Of a DNA stretch of 64,000 bases, positions 51,790-60,742 are shown piece after piece. Positions within the stretch are counted from its first letter, which is position 1, and every line of letters begins with the position of its first letter. Source of the stretch: Flagellimonas sp. MMG031 (GTDB taxonomy: Bacteria > Bacteroidota > Bacteroidia > Flavobacteriales > Flavobacteriaceae); NCBI RefSeq assembly GCF_040112705.1, contig NZ_CP157804.1, forward strand, positions 684,501 to 748,500, in the 5' to 3' direction. The translations under genes were made by a program, and so were the position numbers. Below the pieces are notes generated by a model that had not been told where the DNA came from, ran no database searches, and worked only from the letters and a program-made list of their open reading frames with translations.

Positions 51790-52419
51790 ATGACGGATCA
51801 GCTTAAACTATACCGAACCGCCTTTGCGCTTGCCCTTTTTACCATTTTTTACAATGTGGCGGAAGGGATTATCTCCACCTATCTTGGGCTTGAGGATGAA
51901 AGTCTTGCGCTTTTTGGTTTTGGTACGGATAGTTTTATCGAGGTCATTTCAGGTTTGGGCATTGCCCACATGATTCTGCGGATCCAACGAAACCCCGATA
52001 GCAACCGTGATAATTTTGAACGAACCGCCCTTCGAATCACTGGCGTAGCATTTTATTTGTTGGTCGTTGGATTGGTGGTATCCAGTGTTTACAATATTTG
52101 GACAGGCCACAAACCCTTGACCACTTTTTGGGGTGTTGTCATTTCAACCATTTCCATACTGGTGATGTGGATTTTGGTCTGGTGGAAGCGAAAGGTGGGG
52201 CGCCAACTCAATTCAGCTCCTATTTTGGCCGATGCCAACTGTACCTTGGTTTGTGTGTACATGTCGATTATTTTATTGGTCAGCAGCGGTATCTATGAAC
52301 TTTTTAAGATTCCATATATAGATAGTATAGGTACCTTGGGCTTGGCCTATTTTGCTTTTTCCGAAGGAAAGGAATGCTTTGAAAAGGCAAGGAGCAACAA
52401 ACATTGTGCTTGCGATTAA
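51790..52419 (+). CDS. Cation diffusion facilitator-like transporter
   Basis: 209 residues with six membrane helices and no cytoplasmic C-terminal domain, so it is a short CDF. The metal-site positions of helices 2 and 5 read GTDSFIEVISG and ADANCTLVCVYMS, keeping an Asp in each but not the usual HxxxD. Metal specificity cannot be given. It ends with a Cys/His-rich tail (NKHCACD) that may bind metal. The methyltransferase begins 17 bases later. Confidence 0.8.
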   Translation: MTDQLKLYRTAFALALFTIFYNVAEGIISTYLGLEDESLALFGFGTDSFIEVISGLGIAHMILRIQRNPDSNRDNFERTALRITGVAFYLLVVGLVVSSVYNIWTGHKPLTTFWGVVISTISILVMWILVWWKRKVGRQLNSAPILADANCTLVCVYMSIILLVSSGIYELFKIPYIDSIGTLGLAYFAFSEGKECFEKARSNKHCACD

Positions 52420-52436
52420 ACCTTAAAAATCAAGTA

Positions 52437-53042
52437 TTGAATAAAAAAGAACATTGGGAAACAGTTTATGGTACCAAAACGCCGGAGGAGGTCAGTTGGA
52501 CACAAGAAGTGCCGCAAATTTCGTTGGAACTCATCCATTCCCTGTCCCTGAAAAAGAATTCAAAAATCATAGACGTGGGCGGAGGCAACAGCAAGTTGGT
52601 CGATTTTCTGCTCGATGAAGGTTTTGAAGACATCACTGTACTTGATATTTCAGGTAAGGCCTTGGAACGGGCCAAAAAACGATTAGGCGAACACGCCAAT
52701 AAAGTAACATGGATAGAGACCGATATCATCTCATTCCAACCAAAAGAGAACTACGATTTGTGGCATGACCGTGCTGCTTTTCATTTTTTGACAGAGCCAG
52801 AGCAGATTCAATCCTATGTAGATTTAGTGAACGAATGGGTTAAGGGACATGTGATTATCGGTACCTTTTCTGAAAATGGCCCTGAAAAATGCAGTGGTCT
52901 TTCCATTAAGCAATACAGTCCTGAACAAATGGAAGCTACTTTCCAAAAGTTTGAAAAAATGGGTTGTCAAACAGAAAACCATCAAACGCCATTTGGTACT
53001 ACGCAGCATTTTCTCTTCTGCAGATTTAAAAGAAGGGTGTAA
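52437..53042 (+). CDS. Class I SAM-dependent methyltransferase
   Basis: 201 residues. The SAM-binding motif I is IIDVGGGNSKL, followed by ITVLDISGKALE (motif II) and WHDRAAFHFL (post-motif). It resembles small thiopurine/tellurite-type methyltransferases. Substrate unknown. The TTG at 52437 is preferred; an upstream TTG would overlap the CDF gene. Its stop abuts brnQ. Confidence 0.85.
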   Translation: MNKKEHWETVYGTKTPEEVSWTQEVPQISLELIHSLSLKKNSKIIDVGGGNSKLVDFLLDEGFEDITVLDISGKALERAKKRLGEHANKVTWIETDIISFQPKENYDLWHDRAAFHFLTEPEQIQSYVDLVNEWVKGHVIIGTFSENGPEKCSGLSIKQYSPEQMEATFQKFEKMGCQTENHQTPFGTTQHFLFCRFKRRV

Positions 53043-54350
53043 TTATTCCTGGACTATTGGTTTGTTTCCAAAAATCAAGTTTGCCACTACAAAAGCTACC
53101 AGGGCGGGCAAAACCCATCCCATTTGATGTTCGCTTAGCGGAATCCAATCGACAAAGGGAGCTATTTGTTCTCCCCATCCCAAACTTCCTAGAAAGTCGG
53201 GAACACTAAAAATGGCCGTGACCAGAACAACACTTCGAAACACCCTGGTCGAACTCCAGGCCGAAGGAGCGGCGTTCAACAAAATCAACACAATGGTGAT
53301 GGGATAGATGAACATTAGCGAGGGAACCGCCACCAAAATTATGTACCCCACATTAAACTGACCAATGAGCACCCCAAGCACACAGCCCAAGAAGGCCGTA
53401 ATGCGGTAAGCCCAAATGGAATCGTTAAAACGACCTTTTATAAAATCCGAGGTACCCGTTACAATACCAACGGCGGTGGTAAAGCAGGCCAAACTCACCA
53501 AAATACTCAGGAAAAGATTGGCGGTGCTTCCCAAGGTTGCCGTACTAATGCCCCTTAAAAGGCTAGTTCTAGAGATTTCGGCATCAAACGTATTTCCAAA
53601 AACGGCTCCCGTCAGAATAAGTCCGCCGTAAACCAAAAACAGCCCGATGCCCGCCCAAAGTCCCGCTCTGCCAATGAGTCTTCGCTTTTCCTCGAACGAT
53701 GCGGTTTTTTCCTTCAGGTTGATGGAAATGATGATTACAGCGCCTACCACTACGGCCCCAATGGCGTCAAAGGTTTGATAGCCTTCTAATATGCCCGAAC
53801 TAAATGGACGGTCCATCGTGGACGGGACCAGTTCAAAATCAAAACCAAAGACGGCAGTGGCTATCATCAGCACCAAAATAATGAGGATTCCCGGCGTCAA
53901 TAATTTGCCCAAGGCATCCAGCATTTTACTGCGATTGATGGCAAACACGAACACCAACAGAAAATATATCAGGCTCGTGAGCCAAGAGGGAGCATCCCAA
54001 AAGGGCTGAATGGCCATTTCGTGTGTTACCGAAGCGGTTCTGGGTGATGGCAATGCAATGGCGATGGCATAAATAAGGTAGCAGTAGATGATACTGAAAC
54101 GGGGCGATACCTTTTTGCCAAAATCGAACAAGGTGCCCTGCAGTTTGGCGTGCGCTACAATGCCCAAAATAGGAATGAGTACTCCCGAAATGCAAAACCC
54201 CAAGGTGACCAGCCACCATAAATTGCCCGACTTAAACCCCAAAAGTGGAGGTAAAACAAGGTTGCCCGCGCCAAAAAAGAGGGAAAAAAGGGCAAAAGCC
54301 GTAATCGTTAACGATTTTTTATTGATGGGTTGTTGATAATTTGTTTTCAA
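53043..54350 (-). CDS. brnQ: Branched-chain amino acid transport system II carrier protein
   Basis: 435 residues with 12 membrane helices of the LIVCS/BrnQ family. The family hallmark FALFSLFFGAGNLVLPPLLG lies near the N-terminus. It imports leucine, isoleucine and valine with a sodium or proton gradient. It is a single gene, convergent with the methyltransferase with no gap. No clear promoter was recognised. Confidence 0.92.
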   Translation of the reverse strand: MKTNYQQPINKKSLTITAFALFSLFFGAGNLVLPPLLGFKSGNLWWLVTLGFCISGVLIPILGIVAHAKLQGTLFDFGKKVSPRFSIIYCYLIYAIAIALPSPRTASVTHEMAIQPFWDAPSWLTSLIYFLLVFVFAINRSKMLDALGKLLTPGILIILVLMIATAVFGFDFELVPSTMDRPFSSGILEGYQTFDAIGAVVVGAVIIISINLKEKTASFEEKRRLIGRAGLWAGIGLFLVYGGLILTGAVFGNTFDAEISRTSLLRGISTATLGSTANLFLSILVSLACFTTAVGIVTGTSDFIKGRFNDSIWAYRITAFLGCVLGVLIGQFNVGYIILVAVPSLMFIYPITIVLILLNAAPSAWSSTRVFRSVVLVTAIFSVPDFLGSLGWGEQIAPFVDWIPLSEHQMGWVLPALVAFVVANLIFGNKPIVQE

Positions 54351-54591
54351 TAAGGTATCTTACAAAAGTGTTTTTGAGCGGAAAAAGACAGCTTTTCAAC
54401 GATTTTATGGTATTTCATCGAAAAAAATGTTTTATCGAGATAAAGGTGAAATAAAAAGTTATCAACATCCGTTCCTATAAAAATAAACGTATTAAACTCA
54501 TATTTCTATAACATAAAACTACGAACCAAATTAAGCATTTTTCGAAGCCCCATTTCGCAATCCAGTGCTTTTCTCCAAACAACACCAGCTT

Positions 54592-54846
54592 ATGAAAACA
54601 ACTACTATGCAACATGGCAACAAATTCACCTCCTTCTTCTGCAGTTTGTTCGGCCATCATTACGTGGTTTCCAAAAAGGTGACCCAACACATTAAGGAGT
54701 ACAAATGCATCCACTGCCAAAAAGAGGTCACTACCGATGTAAGTGGCAAACTCTCTGCACTGACACCTCAAATGCAAGAGATCAACAGTACTTTGGAAGA
54801 TATGTACAGAAAACGCAAAAACAGGGTGGTGCACCAAGTGGCATAG
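54592..54846 (+). CDS. Small cysteine/histidine protein, DUF1660-like
   Basis: 84 residues. The central part CSLFGHHYVVSKKVTQHIKEYKCIHC carries a C-H-H-C pattern that may bind zinc, as in the DUF1660 prophage-type proteins. The C-terminal helix ends in a basic segment (MYRKRKNR). No partner gene is seen. The ATG at 54592 is preferred over an upstream GTG. A long-loop hairpin with T-run follows. Confidence 0.6.
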   Translation: MKTTTMQHGNKFTSFFCSLFGHHYVVSKKVTQHIKEYKCIHCQKEVTTDVSGKLSALTPQMQEINSTLEDMYRKRKNRVVHQVA

Positions 54847-54879
54847 CCCTTTTTTGATTTAGGAAAAGGCCCAAATCTT

Positions 54880-54968
54880 ATCCCGAAAACTTAAGTTATT
54901 ACCTGCTGCTAATGGTTGCGTGCCCCAATGCCATGATGTAGGGAAGTCTTGATTTTCGGGATTTTTTT
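54880..54968 (+). terminator. Long-loop hairpin with T-run
   Basis: ATCCCGAAAA (54880-54889) pairs perfectly with TTTTCGGGAT (54953-54962) and a T-run follows, but the loop is 63 bases. It may be a terminator of the DUF1660-like gene or the outer stem of a structured small RNA. Confidence 0.45.
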
Positions 54969-56013
54969 ATTTGTTGAACGAGTTCCAGCCCTGTGCGGTA
55001 ATTGGAATCTTGGTATTGGCCCTGCTCACCAAATGGATGCCTTCGCTCTTTTCGGTCATGTGGCCGATAACCGTTAAATTGGGGTTGCCCTTGATTTTTG
55101 GGAAATCTGCCTGGTCGATGGTAAACAACAACTCGTAATCCTCTCCGCCGCTCAAGGCAATCATGGTGCTATCCATCTTAAACTCTTCCGAAGCGGAAAT
55201 TACCGTAGGATCTAACGGGATTTTATCCTCAAAAACATTACAGCCTGTATCGCTATGCTTGCACAAATGGATGACTTCCGAAGAAAGGCCATCGCTGATA
55301 TCGATCATGGAGGTAGGTTTTACTTGCAGTTTTTTGAGCAGTTCCACAATATCTTTTCTGGCTTCTGGCTTTAATTGCCGTTCCACAATGTAGGAATACG
55401 GCTCAAGGTCGGGTTGGCTGTTGGGGTTGACCTTAAAAACTTCCTTCTCCCGCTCCAAAACCTGAAGTCCGAGGTAGGCACCGCCAATATCCCCGGTCAC
55501 CACCAACAAATCGTTGGGCTTTGCCCCTTTTCGGTAAACAATGTCATTCTCGTCTGCCGCGCCAATGGCCGTAACACTAATGATCATTCCCCGTGTGGAG
55601 GAAGTGGTATCTCCCCCTACCAAATCCACATGGTACAGTTTGCACGCCAAGGCAACGCCTTCATAAAACTCTTCAAGTGCTTCCAAAGGAAATCTGTTGG
55701 AGATTGCCAAAGAAACCGTGACTTGGGTGGCCATGGCATTCATGGCATACACGTCCGACAGGTTCACCATCACCGACTTATAGCCCAGATGCTTTAGGGG
55801 CATATAGCTCAAATCAAAATGGACTCCTTCCACCAGCATGTCGGTGGTAACAATGGTTTTTTTGCCGTTATAATCCATTACGGCGGCATCGTCGCCCACC
55901 CCGATAATGGAGGAAGGCTGTTGGAGTTCAAAGTTTTTGGTAAGATGTTCTATCAGGCCAAATTCGCCCAATTCTTCCAATGAAGTTCGTTCTTGATTCT
56001 TGTCTTCTAGCAT
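54967..56013 (-). CDS. thiL: Thiamine-monophosphate kinase
   Basis: 348 residues. ATP-binding and metal residues are in GVGDDAAVMDY, GGDTTSS, TGDIGGAYLGL and DISDGLSSE, all typical of ThiL. It makes thiamine diphosphate from the monophosphate. The start at 56013 opens six bases before a -7 box. No other thiamine gene is adjacent. Confidence 0.94.
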   Translation of the reverse strand: MLEDKNQERTSLEELGEFGLIEHLTKNFELQQPSSIIGVGDDAAVMDYNGKKTIVTTDMLVEGVHFDLSYMPLKHLGYKSVMVNLSDVYAMNAMATQVTVSLAISNRFPLEALEEFYEGVALACKLYHVDLVGGDTTSSTRGMIISVTAIGAADENDIVYRKGAKPNDLLVVTGDIGGAYLGLQVLEREKEVFKVNPNSQPDLEPYSYIVERQLKPEARKDIVELLKKLQVKPTSMIDISDGLSSEVIHLCKHSDTGCNVFEDKIPLDPTVISASEEFKMDSTMIALSGGEDYELLFTIDQADFPKIKGNPNLTVIGHMTEKSEGIHLVSRANTKIPITAQGWNSFNK

Positions 56014-56017
56014 TTTG

Positions 56018-56025
56018 CAAAAATA
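56018..56025 (-). promoter_or_regulatory. -7 promoter box near thiL start
   Basis: Reads TATTTTTG on the minus strand, but is only four bases from the thiL ATG, giving an almost leaderless mRNA. No TTG at the usual distance. Confidence 0.35.
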
Positions 56026-56223
56026 ATGAGGATTATCGTAAATTTAGGTTTAGGGTCGAACATTAATTTTTTTGGCGTAACTAGGTCAAAATCACGAAAA
56101 AGCCTTGTGGAATCGCCATGTATGGGCATAGGGTATGGATCTATGCGAATTTCCATAGGAAACGCCTATCGAATCATACGTTATAATAATGTTAGTTGCT
56201 ATGGTAAAACCCTTCTTAAACAG

Positions 56224-56231
56224 TATATTTG
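56224..56231 (+). promoter_or_regulatory. -7 promoter box of the suf operon
   Basis: TATATTTG, a perfect TAnnTTTG box, 28 bases before the sufA ATG. The nearest TTG (56196-56198) is 25 bases upstream, longer than usual. Confidence 0.55.
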
Positions 56232-56259
56232 TAGGCTATTTAGATTAAATACAAGTAAG

Positions 56260-56589
56260 ATGATTAAGGTTTCGGAATCGGCCAAGCATAAAGTAGTGTC
56301 ACTCATGACCGAGGAAGGTTTTGATGCGACCACCGATTTTGTGCGTGTTGGCGTAAAGAGCGGAGGGTGCAGTGGATTGTCTTATGAATTGAAATTTGAC
56401 AAATCCGCAGCGGATACAGATAAGGTTTTTGAAGATAATGAGGTCAGAATCATTGTGGACAAAAAGAGTTTTCTGTATTTGGTAGGCACCACATTGGAAT
56501 ATTCCGGAGGTTTGAACGGTAAAGGTTTTGTGTTCAACAATCCCAATGCCCAAAGAACCTGCGGATGTGGAGAAAGTTTTTCACTATAA
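56260..56589 (+). CDS. sufA: Iron-sulfur cluster assembly scaffold SufA/IscA
   Basis: 109 residues, A-type carrier. The three conserved cysteines are Cys37 (SGGCSG), Cys101 and Cys103 (CGCG). It receives clusters from SufBCD and delivers them to target proteins. The ATG at 56260 gives the standard length; a longer frame upstream lies before the promoter. First gene of the suf operon. Confidence 0.93.
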   Translation: MIKVSESAKHKVVSLMTEEGFDATTDFVRVGVKSGGCSGLSYELKFDKSAADTDKVFEDNEVRIIVDKKSFLYLVGTTLEYSGGLNGKGFVFNNPNAQRTCGCGESFSL

Positions 56590-56629
56590 ACATTGACTAA
56601 AGGCCTGTAATTGGATAACTTAAAGATAT

Positions 56630-58075
56630 ATGGCTTATACAGAGGAAGAATTAAAGAAAGAACTGGAAACCAAGGAATACGAGTATGGTTTCTACACAGA
56701 TATTGAATCGGATACGTTGCCCAAAGGGCTGAACGAGGACATCGTGATTGCCATTTCCAAAAAGAAGGAGGAACCCGATTGGATGACGGAGTGGCGATTG
56801 GAAGCCTTTCGTGCATGGCAGGAAATGGAGGAGCCCGAATGGGCCAATGTGAAATACAAGAAACCTGATTTTCAGGATATTTCATACTATTCCGCCCCGA
56901 ATAAAAAGCCGAAGTACAACAGCTTGGACGAAGTAGACCCTGAATTGCTGGAGACCTTCAAGAAGTTGGGCATTTCCGTGGATGAACAAAAGAAACTGGC
57001 TGGGGTTGCCGTGGATATAGTGATGGATTCCGTTTCCGTGGCCACCACCTTTAAAAAGACCTTGGCCGAGAAAGGGATCATTTTCTGCTCAATTTCCGAG
57101 GCCATCCAAGAGCATCCGGAATTGGTAAAGAAGTATCTAGGTACTGTGGTGCCCAAAAAGGATAATTTTTATGCGGCCCTGAACTCTGCGGTATTCTCCG
57201 ATGGGTCCTTCTGCTATATTCCTAAAGGGGTTAGATGTCCGATGGAGCTTTCCACGTATTTCCGTATCAATCAAGCGGGAACAGGACAGTTCGAACGAAC
57301 TTTGGTGGTTGCCGAAGAAGGCAGTTATGTGAGTTATCTCGAAGGTTGTACAGCGCCCATGCGTGACGAAAACCAATTGCACGCTGCAGTGGTTGAGCTC
57401 ATTGCGCTGGACAATGCAGAAATCAAATATTCCACGGTGCAAAACTGGTACCCCGGTAACAACGAAGGTAAAGGGGGCGTTTTCAACTTTGTGACCAAAC
57501 GTGGACTTTGCGAAAAGAACGCCAAGATTTCTTGGACACAGGTTGAGACCGGTTCAGCCGTAACCTGGAAATATCCATCCTGCATTTTGAAAGGGGACAA
57601 CTCCATTGGGGAGTTCTATTCCATTGCGGTAACCAATAATTTTCAACAGGCCGATACAGGAACCAAGATGGTTCACTTGGGAAAAAATACCAAGAGTACC
57701 ATTATCTCCAAAGGAATTTCCGCAGGCCAGTCGCAAAACAGCTATCGAGGATTGGTACAGGTGAACAGCCGTGCCGAAAACGCCAGGAACTTCTCCCAGT
57801 GTGATTCCCTTTTGATGGGCAATCGCTGCGGAGCGCACACCTTCCCCTATATTGAAGCCAAAAACAAAACGGCACAGATAGAGCATGAGGCCACGACCAG
57901 TAAAATTGGTGAGGACCAAATTTTCTATTGCAACCAAAGGGGAATCGATACCGAAAAGGCCATTGCTTTGATCGTAAACGGATTTAGTAAAGAAGTGCTC
58001 AACAAACTTCCCATGGAATTTGCCGTGGAAGCCCAAAAACTATTGGAAATCAGTTTGGAAGGCTCCGTTGGGTAG
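56630..58075 (+). CDS. sufB: Fe-S cluster assembly protein SufB
   Basis: 481 residues. The long beta-helix core contains the SufB blocks [31 protein letters not shown] and [11 protein letters not shown]. It forms the SufBC2D scaffold that builds clusters with sulfur from SufSE. A 99-base gap with a hairpin element separates it from sufC. Confidence 0.96.
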   Translation: MAYTEEELKKELETKEYEYGFYTDIESDTLPKGLNEDIVIAISKKKEEPDWMTEWRLEAFRAWQEMEEPEWANVKYKKPDFQDISYYSAPNKKPKYNSLDEVDPELLETFKKLGISVDEQKKLAGVAVDIVMDSVSVATTFKKTLAEKGIIFCSISEAIQEHPELVKKYLGTVVPKKDNFYAALNSAVFSDGSFCYIPKGVRCPMELSTYFRINQAGTGQFERTLVVAEEGSYVSYLEGCTAPMRDENQLHAAVVELIALDNAEIKYSTVQNWYPGNNEGKGGVFNFVTKRGLCEKNAKISWTQVETGSAVTWKYPSCILKGDNSIGEFYSIAVTNNFQQADTGTKMVHLGKNTKSTIISKGISAGQSQNSYRGLVQVNSRAENARNFSQCDSLLMGNRCGAHTFPYIEAKNKTAQIEHEATTSKIGEDQIFYCNQRGIDTEKAIALIVNGFSKEVLNKLPMEFAVEAQKLLEISLEGSVG

Positions 58076-58080
58076 CTTCT

Positions 58081-58125
58081 ACTACGCTCAACCACCCAAA
58101 ACCCGATTTGGTGATTGAGCGAAGT
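58081..58125. repeat. Hairpin element between sufB and sufC
   Basis: A 16-base arm (58081-58096) matches 58110-58125 inverted with two mismatches. The outer sequences (ACTACGCTCA and GAGCGAAGT) resemble the other interspersed elements. Confidence 0.6.
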
Positions 58126-58174
58126 CGAAATCACAAATTTTAAGATAGAACATAATTTTTGAAGAAGAGAAATC

Positions 58175-58927
58175 ATGCTAGAAATAAAAAATTTACACGC
58201 AAGCGTAGAGGACAAGGAAATCCTTAAGGGAATCGACCTGAAAGTAAATGCGGGAGAGGTGCATGCCATTATGGGCCCCAACGGCTCTGGGAAAAGCACC
58301 TTGGCCGAAGTAATTGCAGGTCAAGAAGAGTTTGAGGTGGGTGAAGGAACCATTCTCTTGGAAGGAGAAGATTTGGGAGAACTTTCACCAGAGGAAAGAG
58401 CGCACAAAGGAGTGTTCCTTTCCTTCCAATATCCAGTAGAAATCCCAGGTGTGTCGGTGACCAACTTCATGAAGACCGCTATCAACGAATCCAGAAAAGC
58501 ACAAGGCTTGGAAGATATGCCGGCCAACGAAATGCTGAAAAAGATTCGTGAAAAGTCCGAAATGTTGGAAATTGATAGGAAGTTCCTTTCCCGTTCCTTG
58601 AACGAAGGCTTCTCTGGAGGTGAAAAGAAGCGTAACGAGATTTTCCAAATGGCGATGATGGAGCCTAAATTGGCCATTTTGGACGAAACTGATTCCGGAC
58701 TTGATATTGATGCCCTTCGCATCGTGGCGAACGGGGTGAACAAATTGCGCAGTAAGGATAACGCCATTATCGTAATTACCCACTACCAACGTTTGTTGGA
58801 ATACATCGTGCCAGATTTTGTACATGTATTGCATAATGGAAAAATAGTGAAATCCGGAACCAAGGAATTGGCGTTGGAGTTGGAAGAGAAAGGTTACGAT
58901 TGGTTGAAAGAGGATGCTGTAATTTAG
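58175..58927 (+). CDS. sufC: Fe-S cluster assembly ATPase SufC
   Basis: 250 residues. Walker A is GPNGSGKS (34-41), signature is FSGGEKKRNEI and Walker B AILDETDSGLD, the form typical of SufC. It powers the SufBCD complex. Its stop is followed by a 30-base gap containing half of an inverted repeat and then a non-suf gene. Confidence 0.96.
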   Translation: MLEIKNLHASVEDKEILKGIDLKVNAGEVHAIMGPNGSGKSTLAEVIAGQEEFEVGEGTILLEGEDLGELSPEERAHKGVFLSFQYPVEIPGVSVTNFMKTAINESRKAQGLEDMPANEMLKKIREKSEMLEIDRKFLSRSLNEGFSGGEKKRNEIFQMAMMEPKLAILDETDSGLDIDALRIVANGVNKLRSKDNAIIVITHYQRLLEYIVPDFVHVLHNGKIVKSGTKELALELEEKGYDWLKEDAVI

Positions 58928-58929
58928 GA

Positions 58930-59375
58930 GTTTCAAGTTTAATGTTGTCCCGATCCAATGGCTACGGTAAAAAGGTTCGAAGATTTAGAGATTTGGCAGG
59001 AAGCCAGAAAGCTATCCAAGGACATCATCCGTATTGCAAATGAAACCGATTTGAAGAATCATTTTCGACTAAGAGACCAGATAAAGGCATCTTCGGGTTC
59101 CGTAATGGACAATATCGCCGAGGGGTTTGAAAGGGACGGTAACTTGGAGTTTAGACAATTTCTTTCAATTGCAAAAGGATCTGCGGGAGAATCAAGATCA
59201 CAATTGTACCGGGTTTTTGATAATGATTATATCACCATTGATGAACTGCAAAAGCTGACTTCTGAGTATGAAGTCCTTAGCCGGAAAATTGCAAACTTCA
59301 TCAACTATTTAAATAAAAAGGATTTTAAAGGAGTAAAGTTTAAGGAGAATCAGCTAGAAACCTAAAACTTGAAAC
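58930..59375. mobile_element. Inverted-repeat-bounded cassette carrying the four-helix gene
   Basis: GTTTCAAGTTT (58930-58940) and AAACTTGAAAC (59365-59375) are exact inverted 11-base copies placed just outside the four-helix gene, inside the suf operon. No transposase or target duplication is seen, so a cassette is an inference. Confidence 0.4.
58958..59365 (+). CDS. Four-helix-bundle protein (S23/IVP family)
   Basis: 135 residues. Start KRFEDLEIWQEARKLSKDI and the block NIAEGFERDGNLEFRQFLSIAKGS are hallmarks of the 23S-intervening-sequence-type four-helix proteins. Function unknown; related proteins are found within rRNA insertions and as accessory proteins of diversity-generating retroelements. 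It sits alone between sufC and sufD with its own flanking repeat, so it is probably an insertion rather than a suf component. Confidence 0.92.
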   Translation: MATVKRFEDLEIWQEARKLSKDIIRIANETDLKNHFRLRDQIKASSGSVMDNIAEGFERDGNLEFRQFLSIAKGSAGESRSQLYRVFDNDYITIDELQKLTSEYEVLSRKIANFINYLNKKDFKGVKFKENQLET

Positions 59376-59399
59376 CCTTAACCTGAAACATTAAAAAAA

Positions 59400-60716
59400 A
59401 TGGATTTAAAGGAAAAATTAGTCTCCTCTTTTTTTGCTTTTGAGGACGGAATGGATTTAGATCATCCAGTTCACGAAGAGCGGTCCCATGCCATCAAAAA
59501 TTTTGAGACCAAAGGCTTTCCCACCAAAAAGGAGGAAGCTTGGAAATACACCTCGTTGAAAGGATTGCAGAAAGTGGATTTCAGCATCTTTCCAAAACAC
59601 GAGACCTCGTTGGAGTACAAGGATGTCAAAAAATATTTCCTGCACGAGATTGACACCTATAAAATCGTATTTGTGGATGGGGTGTACAGCTCTTACCTAT
59701 CAGAAACAACGCATGACGGGGTGGATGTCTGTTTGATGAGTTCGGCATTCAGCAAGCCGATGTATCAACCCATCATTGAAGTATATTTCAATAAAGCGGC
59801 CTCCAAGGATGAGTCATTGACCTCCTTGAACACTGCCTTTTGTAAGGAAGGGGCATACATTTATATCCCCAAGAACAAAATGCCCAAAAAGCCCATCCAA
59901 ATTCTACATTTGGCTACGGGCAAAGAGCCAGCCTTGATGTTGCAGCCGCGTAATTTGATCGTGGCAGAGGACAACGCTGAGGTTCAGATTATTGAAAGGC
60001 ACCAAAGTTTAACGGGAAATGAGGTGTTCACCAACTCCGTGACCGAAATTTTTGCTGGAAAGGACGCCATCATCGATTATTACAAGGTACAGAATGATGA
60101 GCCCACCGCTTCATTGGTGGACAACACCTATATTTCGCAAAAGGACAGTAGCGTAGTGCGGGTGCATACCTTCTCTTTGGGAGGTAAATTGATCCGCAAC
60201 AACCTGAACTTTTATCAGAATGGCGAGCGCATCGATTCAACCTTGAAAGGGGTCACCATTTTGGGCGACAAACAGCATGTGGACCATCACACCTTGGTGC
60301 ACCATGCACAGCCTAATTGTGAGAGCCACCAAGATTACAAAGGAATTTTCGGGGACAGTTCTACGGGGGTGTTCAATGGAAAGATCATTGTGGACAAAAT
60401 CGCCCAAAAAACGGATGCATTTCAGCAGAACAACAATATTTTGTTGAGCGATAAGTCGACCATCAACTCCAAACCGCAATTGGAGATTTTTGCGGACGAT
60501 GTAAAATGTTCGCACGGATGTACCATTGGCCAGTTGGATGAAGAAGCATTGTTTTACCTACGGTCAAGGGGAATACCCAAAAAAGAGGCCAAGGCCCTAT
60601 TGATGTACGCTTTTGCCAACAACGTATTGGAAAGTGTACGAATTCCCGAACTAAAGGCGCGAATCAATAAGATTATCGCCAATAAATTGGGAGTGCGTAT
60701 GGGATTTGACCTGTAA
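59400..60716 (+). CDS. sufD: Fe-S cluster assembly protein SufD
   Basis: 438 residues. The C-terminal beta-helix block with ADDVKCSHGCTIGQLDEEALFYLRSRG is the SufD signature; the Cys and His in it contribute to the SufB-SufD interface. It pairs with SufB in the scaffold. It is separated from sufC by the four-helix gene, which may alter expression. Confidence 0.95.
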   Translation: MDLKEKLVSSFFAFEDGMDLDHPVHEERSHAIKNFETKGFPTKKEEAWKYTSLKGLQKVDFSIFPKHETSLEYKDVKKYFLHEIDTYKIVFVDGVYSSYLSETTHDGVDVCLMSSAFSKPMYQPIIEVYFNKAASKDESLTSLNTAFCKEGAYIYIPKNKMPKKPIQILHLATGKEPALMLQPRNLIVAEDNAEVQIIERHQSLTGNEVFTNSVTEIFAGKDAIIDYYKVQNDEPTASLVDNTYISQKDSSVVRVHTFSLGGKLIRNNLNFYQNGERIDSTLKGVTILGDKQHVDHHTLVHHAQPNCESHQDYKGIFGDSSTGVFNGKIIVDKIAQKTDAFQQNNNILLSDKSTINSKPQLEIFADDVKCSHGCTIGQLDEEALFYLRSRGIPKKEAKALLMYAFANNVLESVRIPELKARINKIIANKLGVRMGFDL

Positions 60717-60742
60717 GCTCAATTTTTAGCCTCAACCTTACA

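Noticed and set aside
54459..54467. TTATCAACA, one base off a DnaA box
   Set aside because: Only a single copy; no cluster of boxes, no dnaA/dnaN and no AT-rich unwinding element nearby.
56026..56259. N-terminal extension of sufA
   Set aside because: The extension precedes the TATATTTG promoter box and has no similarity to A-type carriers; the ATG at 56260 gives the normal length.
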